A stretch of 64,000 nucleotides of DNA from Porites lobata (taxonomy: Eukaryota; Cnidaria; Anthozoa; Scleractinia; Poritidae): positions 2,626,001 through 2,690,000 of the forward strand of contig CALNXK010000024.1 of NCBI GenBank assembly GCA_942486035.1, read 5' to 3'. Below the pieces are notes generated by a model. The model saw only the letters and a list, made by a program, of their open reading frames with translations, had not been told where the DNA came from and did no database searches. Made by a program: the position numbers and the translations under genes. Below, one piece after another: positions 1 through 9,659 of the stretch. Each line of letters opens with the position of its first letter. The stretch's first letter is position 1.

Positions 1-1845
1 TTTTTGTAGCAGGGAGAGGAAAACTGGCAAACCTCAAGAGAGAAAACTTAGAAGAGGGCAAAGTCAACTAACATTCCAATGTCTGAAATGACTCAAAGCG
101 CAAGTCTGTTATAGTCTTATAAAGGGTGCGCGGAGGCGGGACTTAGAACAAGCATTATAGTCGGTCTATTGCCTTCAAACATCTGCGCACCCATCTGTAG
201 GTTCCCGTGGATACAGTATACTGCAACTTGTTTCCGTAAATCATTTTAAACATAGTTTTTATATGCAGCGAGATGGCAAATTCCTATTCATGGCCGAATA
301 CTCTATGAAAAAGAAAACAAATTTTACTCTTATTCAGCTCGCCCAAGAGTCGTACTTGTCGTTTCAAGCTACAATTGTCCTGATGACTCGTCAGTAACGC
401 ACATATATAGGGGGGCACCCGGTGCCTCGGGGGTACATCCTCTAATGGCTTATACGGAAAGGCTCCGGCCGAAAGGAGTACCTCTTTCAGGCTTCAAGTA
501 ATGAAAAATGTAATTCACATACGTATCAATCTCTCACCCCCAGGGCTTTTCACCGCCCCCAGGGAAAGCCCTGAACGAGGCTAATTACATGTATCTGTCG
601 ATAACAAATCGCAGATAGTCGAAATCAAAACTGTTTTCCCTTCTTCGAAAGTAACTGTTAAGAAAGTTCAATATTATTCATTTAGTTAAGGCTAACCGCT
701 TGAGGGCGGCACTCAGGCGAAGGAAAAAGCTATCGGCACAGCGCTGAATTCACTAGTTTGTGCAGTTCCTTAGTTAGGCGGCAGGTCTTTGTTTGCGTTA
801 GTGGTTCTTTAGTGACTGTTCCACTGAACTGAACTCAGTTAAAATTGACAGAATGCTTGCCCTAGCAATTAAGCACTTGCGGTTTTCTCGGTGTGCTCAA
901 GGTATTATGTGGAATGTCAATGCGTTTACACAATGTTTACAGACGTCAAGTCAGCTATCTGCCAGCACTGAGATAACTAACTTATCTGTAGGTTGCGCTG
1001 ATTTCCAAATTTAAATGTAGACTCTTAGCCAATGAAAAGACAGACAGTGTGGGACTTTAATTTTCAGATACATTTTCGAATCTAATTGTAGATCGCTTTA
1101 TTATCATTATTAATGACGAGACAGTTTCTGTTGTGCAATGAAGATGATGTGAACTTTCGCAGGTAAGATGAACTCAACAAATTGCCCTGCTCCCAATGTA
1201 TAGATCTTCATAGTTCATGGGTTTTACTCGCGTTAAAGTTAGCCCCCGAATTTCCGGTTAAATTGCAATTGCTTAAATTACGATTAAAAATGTGACAGCC
1301 ATATTTTCATTTAGAGTTTTCGTTATCTTCATAGAGACGACTCTGAGTTCATTGTCTTGAGGCTGAAAAAGAACTTACGCTGTTTTAAACTTTAAACTCG
1401 AGCAGTGTCTCTTTGCTAACAGCTTAAACATCTCATTCTAAACAATTCCCTGTTGTCAGGTCGTATATTGGGTGTCCTGTGACCCAGATAACGTACGCAA
1501 GTGTGCAACATCATCTTATGGTCAATCAACGTTTAACTTCTCAGCAAGAAAGAGGGAAGAAAATGTCTAGTTGAATTGAATAGATACTTGACTATTTCCT
1601 CACAAAAGGTTCGGAGTACAATTAAATCAAAATAGCCGAAATAATAGCATAAAAACAAAATTTGTGGTGTATTCAATGACGAACATGCGTTTATTGATGT
1701 ACTTTAAAAAATCTATAATTTGCTGCGTATAAGCGTCAAAGTATTTTGAAATGCTTTCCTTCTTTGATTTCGGATAAGGTAAAAGGATTGAGGAGCTTGA
1801 AGATTCCCAGTAAAGTAACATATTGTTTTTTCTGACTGATTATCT
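1..1845. other. Intergenic DNA 3' of the collagen gene
   Basis: No reading frame here looks like a real exon. The only structure seen is a G/C-rich repeat-like stretch at about 405-515, described separately. The rest is AT-rich and featureless by eye. Confidence 0.5.
405..515. repeat. Probable fragment of an interspersed repeat
   Basis: A G-rich start (GGGGGGCACC, then CGGGGGTACAT) followed by a Pu/Py-balanced stretch resembles the termini of the hAT-like elements at 42-46 kb, which begin with a G run and then GTACT. No second end or target duplication could be found, so this is at best a truncated relative. Confidence 0.3.
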
Positions 1846-1857
1846 TTTATTTTTATT
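1846..1857 (-). terminator. Polyadenylation signals of the collagen gene
   Basis: Two overlapping-range TTTATT hexamers (AATAAA on the minus strand) lie at 1846-1851 and 1852-1857, about 145 bases beyond the TGA stop of the collagen gene. This is the expected place for its cleavage and polyadenylation signal. Confidence 0.5.
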
Positions 1858-1999
1858 GTTTTTACTTCTACATGTAGCTCGTGTTATGCTACAATGGACT
1901 TTCCTTCAGGTTTTTTTTAACTTAATGGCGTATTATGATATTTCGAATCAAACATAATTCTCCTTTTTTTTGACGTTGCAGCTTGTTGTAAGCCCCTCA

Positions 2000-2481
2000 T
2001 CACTTGGTACACACAGCGCATGTCAACTCTCGACCGCCGACATAAGGAAGACACGGGAGTGAACCACAAACACCTTCCACAGCGTACAGCAAAGCACCAT
2101 TTTTGTTGGCATGGCTACCAGGAACATACTCCGGATCCCCATCAACACAGACGAAGTCACTTGAATGCTTCTGGTTATAATATGCAGTCATCAGGTACCC
2201 ATGATACTCCTCGGTCCATCCAGATGGACAGTCATTCCTTGCGGGCATCATCAGCATTGAACCACGTGACTTGACGAAGCAGACAACGCATGGCGCATCA
2301 TGATCATGGAGATTTCTCTTAAAAGGGTCTCCGTTGTAATGACTCACTTCATATTCAGTGCCGTACACGTATCCGGAGGCCTGATGGCCATTTTTGTACT
2401 TGTCATATTTTGGATTGTGTGGAAGGCAGAGGTAATTCGCCCCACCGCCAGGGTTATTGTGGTCTTCTCCACCCATTATAC
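2000..2481 (-). CDS. Collagen gene exon 5 (C-terminal domain)
   Basis: A CTGGCACTAG acceptor starts the exon and its first two bases complete a glycine. It encodes 159 residues to a TGA at 2000-2002. Visible motifs are GGGANYLCLP, DAPCVVCF, NDCPSGW and a cysteine-rich tail ending CAVCTK, matching the conserved C-terminal module of cnidarian short-chain collagens. Confidence 0.85.
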
Positions 2482-5400
2482 CTAGTGCCAGGAGCAAAAT
2501 TAACTTGATTAATAACTCTATATTACGTCCCGAATGGCCGTAAAAAACGATCTAGTGCAATTCTTTTTTCATGATGGTTTAAAAGATAGGGAATAAAGTT
2601 GTCTGGAAAGAGAGAGCAGCAAAGACGTGGAAAGTATTAAGCCTAATAATACTGGAAAAGAATTACTCGATATAGAAATATTCGCTAGTTACTCTACATC
2701 TTAAGAACCTATTTGCATTGACCATTAGAGTACAATAACCCTTACTATTTGTATGACCATTCTCTTACCTTTATAAACTACCTGAGCGCCACTAGGACAA
2801 GTGGTTCTTCCCCAGCGAATGTACTTCACCCCTGATGCCCCAGATCCATCCTGTCCCTTTTCTCCTTTTGCACCCTGTGGTCCCTGGGCTCCAGTCTTCC
2901 CAACTACTCCCTGGTCTCCTTTAGGACCAGGAGGGCCTGGGAATGGCTTGTTGATTCCAGGTTTTCCCGCGTCCCCTGTGAAGAATAACCCCATGCTGAG
3001 CACTCAACAACGTTATTGGGTATTTCATTGCCAGAAAATTTAATTTCCGCCGATTAGATATGACCGTTTTTAATTTCTCATTTAAGTGCCATAAAGCCAT
3101 AGATACACGAAAACTATTGCTTTTTGGCTCTTGTGTTTTGGTGTTGGTATTATTTAGCGTCTTTTCAATCTTTTGCATGAATTACGTCATTTGGGGATTA
3201 ACCCGTTTGCAACACCAAGAAAGAAACAACAGATAATTTTACCTTTAGGTCCTGATGGTCCAGTAGCTCCAGTTTTCCCGGTTAGTCCAGCTGGCCCAGG
3301 AGGCCCAGGGGGACCAGCTGGTCCAACGCGCACCTTTCCCAGGGTACTTTGACCATGCTGACCTGAAATACACCAAGGACGGATGAACGCTAAGCACAGT
3401 CAGCCTTATTTGATTAGGTTAACCTACTCACAGCCGCTAATTCTTGGTTACCTATAATATCTAAGACAATACTACTTATAAATATCTCAGTTTTTTTAAC
3501 CTTTGTGAAACTACTCTTCAATTCATTCATATAATACACGTCAATCACAGATTGATAATCTGTTTGTTAAATCTGTTCATACCACTCAATACGGCATTCG
3601 TTCTCTCAGTTACACTGGTCCAAAACTTTGGAATTTTTTATCTATTGATGTTAAGAAAATCAAGCCGTTTTCCAGTTTTCGTCAACATATCAAGAATTCT
3701 GTGATTGATGGTTACAATACTATTATTGATTCCTAATGTTTTACGATTATATTATCTTAACTACTATTTAATTAATGAAATAATACTTTTTATCTAAAAC
3801 AACTATTTTGCATCTATATTCCTTCTACTCATATGCTTGTTTGGGTCACCTACTCGGATAGTTCCACGAACTATTTAGGTGTCCCAAACTCTGCACAATA
3901 AACCTACAATTGAAATTTTCTTTCCCTTCACAATCTCTCGATTTTATATTTTAAAGCACTAATTTGTTTTAATTATAATTATTCTGGGTGAGTTTGAATA
4001 AAAATTGACTTGACTTGACTGTTTTTACTTGTTTCTGACAAAGTCAGTCGTTTCTGACGATTGGAAACAGGCAGTACTGTTACCCTTCCTTAGTACACTT
4101 TTTTTCTTTCGTCTGGATTAACTCCCTAGTTTGTGAAATCAGAAACACAAAGCAATAACACCGAGTAAGACATTTTTTCAAGCGTTTTTAAAAACCTCAT
4201 CTTCAATATACCAACATCATCAAAGAAACCGAATCAAGAAAGAAAATATGGAATAGTAATCGCCCACTATCAAATTCAAGTACTTTTACAGAATATTTTA
4301 TGATTAGTTAAACTGAGAATTGAAACCGCTTAAGAAAAAATAAAGATCATATTTTTCTGCTCTTGTAGGGAGAGTAAAAACTTTTATTTCTCACAACTGC
4401 TTATTTATCAGAGCTTCAAGCTGAAAAATATAGCTTTTTCAGTCACCTATAGTAAGTGTATTTATCCTGTTTACATCAAGTTTCTTTATTACCAACCTAA
4501 TAAGTAGACCAATAGCGACGCATACGAGTCCCCTGATCGAGATGGTATACGCAACAGCAGATCAAGTCTAAGGAAAGATAACATGGCTGATAAACCTGAC
4601 AGTTACACTCTTAGAATGGATTCCTGATACGCTTGTATGGTAGGCAATTTTTTCACAGCTTCATACCTTGCACTGAGATTATATATCATGCAATGAGAGC
4701 GCGCGGTATAGAAATTTGCATTATAGCTATACATAATCTCAATAGAACTCTCTGCTGTTTTGTTCAGCTGTTCTATCTTGTAGACCTCAAAAATAAAGCC
4801 CTCCTTGAAGTAGGCAATTAAAATGAAAACGATCAAAACTCTTCATACTCGTAAAGGGTGAAATCTTGTCTACAGCCGGATCACGCTGAAGAAGTTTCAA
4901 AACTTCCTAATGATTTTTATTTATCCACATGCCTAAATGGCAGATTTCGGTGTTGTGGCGCTCTAAACAATTGAAAAGAGACACAAGCGACAGCAGCAAA
5001 CGGTATTTTTATTGCAGGGCAGGGTTAACGTTGTCATTAATTGTTGTGTGGTTGCACGTTACATGTTAAATATTCAACAATGATGAGCTTTTGAAGAAGA
5101 CAGTGAGTGCGCGTGAAATCCTCATTCTTCTCTTCCTGCCGTATTTGTTTTTCCATCACACTGAAAGCTACTGAACTCTGGACGTGCTTTCGGTACATTA
5201 AGTAATATTTAATTCTCAGAATAATGAAGTTTTTCTAATCAAAATGGTTATTTAGAATTGTTTTCTACTCCCATTAAAATCTGGATAAAACTTTGCAAAA
5301 AGGCAGAAAGGAAAATTTCTTCACCGAGGTTAAAAATTGACCATCTCTCTTTATTTTGAAAGGAAGTAGTTCATTCAAGTAACGCAGAAAGTACTCATGG

Positions 5401-6159
5401 AGGAAGGACTGGATGGATTTGAATGAAACTTCAGGACTACTTTTCAATTCGCATAACATCACAAACCTTTTTTCTATCTCTTCCAATCGCTTATTTGTCA
5501 AGCTTGTGCTGGTGTTGTGCCTTCAGTGGAGAAAATAAAAGAGACAACAGTGATCAGAAGGGTTGATTTTCCTACAATCAACGCCTGCAGATTTTTAACA
5601 ACAGTCAACCAGAAAACTAATCTCGAAACTTACTTTTTTGAAGAAAGAGTCATTTGTTTGTTAGAATTAAGAATAAATTGCCCGGCTTAGAGTAAGATGC
5701 GTGACCGTTTTGCATTCAAGCACGAGAGATTACATTGAAACTAAACTTCTTCATCTAAAATGTATTAAACATGGCAATGGTTTAGAACGCTTCTCGAGAA
5801 ATCTCATTGTATTATTACTTAATATGCCATAACTAAATCCATCTAAGGACATTTATTATGCGTGAGTTTGGGGATTAAGCGATTCTCTCACCTTCTTACC
5901 GAAAGAAACAGAAAAAAGTTCTAAATTTGTATTCAACAAAGGTCGTTCATTTGATAGCTTACCTTTCTTCCATGGCTTTCAGTCTTCTTTCAAAGTCACC
6001 GACTACAGAGTTGGCATTTTTCTTGGCTGCTCTCGGTCCTCGGTACAGCAACGACTGACTCTTAGCAGAAGTCAAATGAACCAGGATGACACAGAACATC
6101 ACCGACACAACCATGAAGCGCAGTCCGGTCCGAGGTGACACTAATGGCCAAAATTCCAT
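2000..6159 (-). CDS. Short-chain collagen, C4-like, five exons
   Basis: The joined model is 6159-5963, 5508-5342, 3362-3243, 2975-2769 and 2481-2000, with GT/AG boundaries throughout; it totals 1173 nt and 390 residues. Residues 15-32 form a hydrophobic segment after basic residues, so the protein is secreted or anchored by its N-terminus (a type II anchor cannot be excluded). Residues 55-120 are charged and possibly helical. Residues about 135-161 and 162-209 are Gly-X-Y collagen repeats. The C-terminal 180 residues hold WGRTTCP and NYLCLP motifs and about ten cysteines, the non-collagenous domain of cnidarian short-chain collagens. The product should trimerise in the extracellular matrix or mesoglea. 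Three of the four introns split a glycine codon in phase 1, as expected for collagen genes. Exon 2 is the least certain part. Confidence 0.85.
2482..2768 (-). other. Collagen intron 4
   Basis: A short AT-rich intron between GTAAGA and CACTAG. Nothing else is seen in it. Confidence 0.7.
2769..2975 (-). CDS. Collagen gene exon 4 (Gly-X-Y repeats, start of C-domain)
   Basis: A TTATTCTTCACAG acceptor and an AAAG|GTAAGA donor bound 207 nt. The repeats include GPPGPKGDQG and end near GEKGQDGSG. The triplet pattern breaks once at GINKPFPGP. The exon then enters the globular domain with VKYIRWGRTTCP. Confidence 0.85.
3243..3362 (-). CDS. Collagen gene exon 3 (Gly-X-Y repeats)
   Basis: A TATTTCAG acceptor and an AAAG|GTAAAA donor bound 120 nt. 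After a short QHGQSTLGKVRV lead-in come nine Gly-X-Y triplets beginning GPAGPPGPPG. Both ends split a glycine codon (phase 1). Confidence 0.85.
3363..5341 (-). other. Collagen intron 2
   Basis: About 2 kb, AT-rich. It holds a plus-strand LINE fragment at 3539-4020. The rest shows no exon-like open frame with good splice sites, although a further small collagen exon could be missed here. Confidence 0.6.
3539..4020 (+). mobile_element. 5'-truncated LINE (non-LTR retrotransposon) 3' end
   Basis: The plus strand reads open from about 3557 to a TAA at 3734-3736. The peptide holds HTTQYGIRSLSYTGPKLWN and then FSSFRQHIKNSV, the pattern found at the C-terminus of CR1/L2/Rex-type reverse transcriptase polyproteins. 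A 3' untranslated stretch follows and ends in short repeats of TTGAC (about 4003-4020), as many such elements end in a short repeat rather than poly(A). The copy is truncated at its 5' end and lies antisense inside the collagen intron. Confidence 0.7.
5342..5508 (-). CDS. Collagen gene exon 2 (helical linker)
   Basis: A CAACACCAG acceptor opens the exon; the first base completes the phase-2 codon of exon 1. It reads as a charged, helix-prone stretch (KRLEEIEKRF near the start) and ends KIKRDG. The chosen donor GATG|GTCAAT is weak, but it is the only one found that delivers the phase-1 glycine needed by exon 3. The join then reads KRDGQHGQ, which is natural for the entry to a collagen helix. 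Confidence 0.55.
5509..5962 (-). other. Collagen intron 1
   Basis: About 450 bases of AT-rich intron between exons 1 and 2. No other feature is seen. Confidence 0.6.
5963..6159 (-). CDS. Collagen gene exon 1 (start, membrane/signal segment)
   Basis: Begins with ATG at 6159 and ends at a GTAAGC donor (GAAAG|GTAAGC), leaving phase 2. It encodes the hydrophobic segment FMVVSVMFCVILVHL and then RGPR, a possible furin-type site at residues 40-43, followed by a charged stretch ending KAMEE. Confidence 0.8.
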
Positions 6160-8640
6160 TGCCGATCGAGTAGCGCTTTCGTTAAAACTTGAACTTTGAA
6201 ATATTAAAAGCTAGGAGAAAAACAGAGAAATCTCTTTCTATCCACCACACGAGATTTGTTAATGCTTTGTTGATATCACTGGATAACGATACACAAAAAA
6301 ATAAACGAGAATTTTTTCGCGTCTCTGACGTAGCACTACTTTAACCGGAATTAAGTTTTTGAAGAAATGGATTCCACGAGACCATTACAATAGTGACCCG
6401 CGAACAAAGTCGTAAGCAAGTTCTGTGTCAGAATCAATGAATAATGTCGTATTTTTTAGCTTTTCAGCTTTTATAATTTCGTCTTCGTAATAGCCACCTT
6501 ACAAGCGCCTACTAAGTATTGCGACATTATAATCCTTATTTGTACATTTTGATTGTGGATTATCGCTAAACCTGCGTGTATTATACAGAACACGAACTGA
6601 TTTTAGGCAGAATGCGCAAGCAAAATTGTTCCCTAAAACTAAGCCGAGTGGCATGTATGGTACAGTTGTTATCATCAGCCCAGTTCTGTTAGCCTGGGGG
6701 ATTCGTAGGCTTTTTTACATCATAATAAAGGGTTTTCAAATAGCATCTATAATTGTGTGAATAATTTATTTATAATTGTAACTTAAAGTATCAATAACAC
6801 TGACCATCAATACACGTCGAGAGTGCTCAGACTACAATCGACTTACTGATTGAAACAGAGAGGGAAAGGAGCCTTCGGAACTCCTCAGTGCAACGTACTT
6901 GACTCTGGCCATTATACTGAACGCCAGCTTGTAATTCACTGCACTGATACAAGCAACCCTGGCTACTCACATCGCATCATCGCAGCTGTGTTCTCCGCGC
7001 TATCTTTTCATGCGTTGGTTGTACAAACGGTTGACTGATAGTTCTTAGTTACGGAAAGTCTTTAGAGTAAAACAACCTACCAGGGAAATTATAGCCATCT
7101 TGCGTTATGTTCGCCACGATCATCACCACAAGACTCGTATGCATAACGTTGTTTTTAATATTTGCGAACAAACACAGATGAGTATAGTGTGGCTTACTTA
7201 ATGTGTAAAACACACAAACAGGGGGATTTTCACTTATTACCTTTAGTTAGTAACTCCGTCGACTTAAACTTCTCGAGACTTTTCTTAGTTACTTGCGTGA
7301 TCAGTTCAGTAATTACTCAGAAACTGACGGTGAAAATTCACTTGTTTGTCCGTGAAAATTTGCCTCCCATTTTTGCATTAAGAAAGGAAACTGTTGTTTG
7401 TTCAGAAACTAATTAAATCTATGTGGCGTACTTGTAGACAAAGCCAAATTGCTAGACCACATGCAAATCTGCGATTGAATACAACAGAGTACCATCGTGA
7501 GTAAAGAATCAGTTTGTATCGGAATTGTTCTTGTGGGTCAGCTGCAGTGCGAGAAGAAATCTTTTTGTAATAAACTGAGTGATTGGTAATTCTGACTACA
7601 ATAATATTTATTACATGTATGCTATACTAAATAGCGATTCAATTGACTGACGCCGATTTAATGAACAGGTCATTATAACGTATGGTTTTTACAACTTAAA
7701 TTTACGTTTTCACGGACGCTCGTTTAGCCGAAATATTCCTTGTTATATTGACGAAATTCATTGTCTAGTAGACAGTAGTAGGCTCACCACCCAACATTTT
7801 AATGATACACTATACACCCGGCATTTTCCGCTCTCCACATTTTCTACACTCCGCATTGCGCGCTATCCACACTAGGCATTGACCACATTTTCCACCTAGC
7901 CCCATTTCTATGGTTGATGCTATAACTGCACATTAAGTACCCACAAACCGCAATTTCGCAACGCACATATTCCTTCGCTGTGTGTTTAAATTCGAGTAGC
8001 GACTTTTAAACTGAAAAGCCATGTGCAATGCGGTTGTACAGTATGGACTACCATTAGCATTGAAAGGCTGAATTTCGCCGGCAAACAAACTGATTAAGTT
8101 TAAACTGGAGTAGATTTGCCCTGATTCTTGACGAATCTGGGACATTTTGGTAGTGGATCCGTTTTGACGTTCACGAAGATGCGTGAATCCGAAATAAAGA
8201 GTCCCGGTTTGGTTGCGTATCCTAAGATTTTGAAAAATTTGCAACCGATTGTCGAATGTTCTCAGATGAATTGATGTGTGTAAAAGCCGCCGGCAGATCC
8301 GAATACTCTAAATGTAGTAAAGTCGGAAATGAACTTAGCCCAACAAGAAAGCCACGTTGTGGAAATTTATCATAATTCGGCCTCCGATGGTGATTAAACG
8401 GGCTGTTTTTTCCGACCGCTAAACATCATGCATGCAGTATTGTGAGCTCTAGATACTCAGTTTCTTGCGCCCTTGATTCTGAATGTGGAAGGGATGGAAT
8501 TGGGGGGAAATGGTTGATAGGTCTTCTTAAATGTTGTAACTTTTGCCCTGGGACTCAATATTTTCTTTAATATGAGAAAATAGAGCACGAGCGAAAACAC
8601 AGAATCACGGGCGTAGTAATTGATAATGAAGAGTTTGTTC
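6160..8640. other. Intergenic DNA between the collagen and first DMRT gene
   Basis: This must contain the collagen promoter just above 6159 and the DMRT 3' end near 8650, but no TATA box or other clear motif stands out. Short open frames on both strands are not flanked by convincing splice sites. A degenerate minisatellite lies at 7818-7905. Confidence 0.5.
7818..7905. repeat. Degenerate minisatellite
   Basis: A run of imperfect 10-22 base units built on CATTTTCC, CTCCAC, CACTCCGCATTG and CCACACTAGG recurs about five times. Units differ in length, so it is a decayed array. Confidence 0.35.
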
Positions 8641-8860
8641 AACTGCCATTCGGGGTTTATTTCTTTATCTTATCTTTTTCTTTTAACAAAAATAAAACAT
8701 CGGCAAAATGTCGCACTTTATAAGTGTGCAAAGGAAAATTAAGAGCAGTTCAGCTGCCGTTCGATATTTTTCCTTCTCTTAACTTGTTCTTTTTAACAAA
8801 ATTAAAACAACGGCAAAATGTTGCACTTTGAGTCTTTGCAAAAAACTAAAATCATCGTGC
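8641..8860. repeat. Two-copy tandem duplication in the DMRT 3' UTR
   Basis: Two units of about 110 bases start at 8641 and 8752. Both contain CTGCC(A/G)TTCG, then a T-rich run, TTAACAAAA(A)TTAAAAC or its close variant, CGGCAAAATGT and GCACTTT. The copies have diverged by substitutions and small indels. They fall just downstream of the stop codon of the first DMRT gene and so are probably transcribed in its 3' UTR. Confidence 0.65.
8656..8661 (-). terminator. Possible polyadenylation signal of the first DMRT gene
   Basis: TTTATT (AATAAA on the minus strand) occurs about 280 bases beyond the TAA stop at 8941. It lies inside the tandemly duplicated 3' stretch. Confidence 0.35.
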
Positions 8861-8940
8861 AAACCCAGCTGTGCTCGCTATTTTCAGCAGCGTAACGTGA
8901 GCTGCCACAATTCTTGATTTACGGAACCAATTGTCGAAAG

Positions 8941-9659
8941 TTATGTTTCTTTGAAACATTTTCCGCATGAGCTGCAAAAGTTGCTGCTAGGTGAACATTT
9001 AGCGGAGCACTCGCAGCAAACTTTCCCTACTACATTTGTTTGGTCCTTGGACGAAACCACGTTGTACGCATGTTCCTGGTCAGCTGCTTTACAGTTCGCT
9101 CCCAGACTATATTTTGGTGCGTGCAAGTACTCCATCATAGGATACGAGAAACCTGGTGGCGATCCGTAGATAGGGTAGTGCCCAGGCCTCATTGGGCCTT
9201 GATAAGGCGATCGAGCCTGATGAGCAATATAACTTGAATGTATGCCTGGGCTGTAATGCAGCGTCTCGGGTGTCTTTAAAGAAGCTAGAGCTTTCTCGTG
9301 ACTTGGTAGAACGCACTCAATTACCCTTAGAACATCTCCATGGCAACCCTTGAGAATCAGTTCCAGTACACCCCGCCTCTGAGTTGGAAAAAGCCTGGTA
9401 AGTAATTCTAATGGAGGCAGTTTCCCACGATAATTAGAAACCTGGTTTCCGGGACTCTCAAGATGCTCTTTTCCTTCGTCGTCGCTGCAAGAACGGAAAG
9501 CCTCTTTTTGTTTATCTTGATTGGTTGGTTGTTCAAATTCCCCGATGTCACCATTCGATTCGCCATTGGTCCCGTCACTGTCATAGAAGACGTTATCATC
9601 TCCCGCCTCGGGAGGTGACGGGAACGAAGATTCAACTTGTGAAAAACTGCGCTTTAGTC
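8941..9659 (-). CDS. DMRT 1 exon 2 (DMA domain, zinc-ribbon tail)
   Basis: A T-rich tract and ACAG acceptor at 9660-9661 open the exon; its first two bases complete a glycine codon. The frame is open for 719 nt to TAA at 8941-8943. It carries an acidic linker, the DMA domain, a Tyr/Pro/His-rich part and the cysteine-rich end. Confidence 0.92.
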
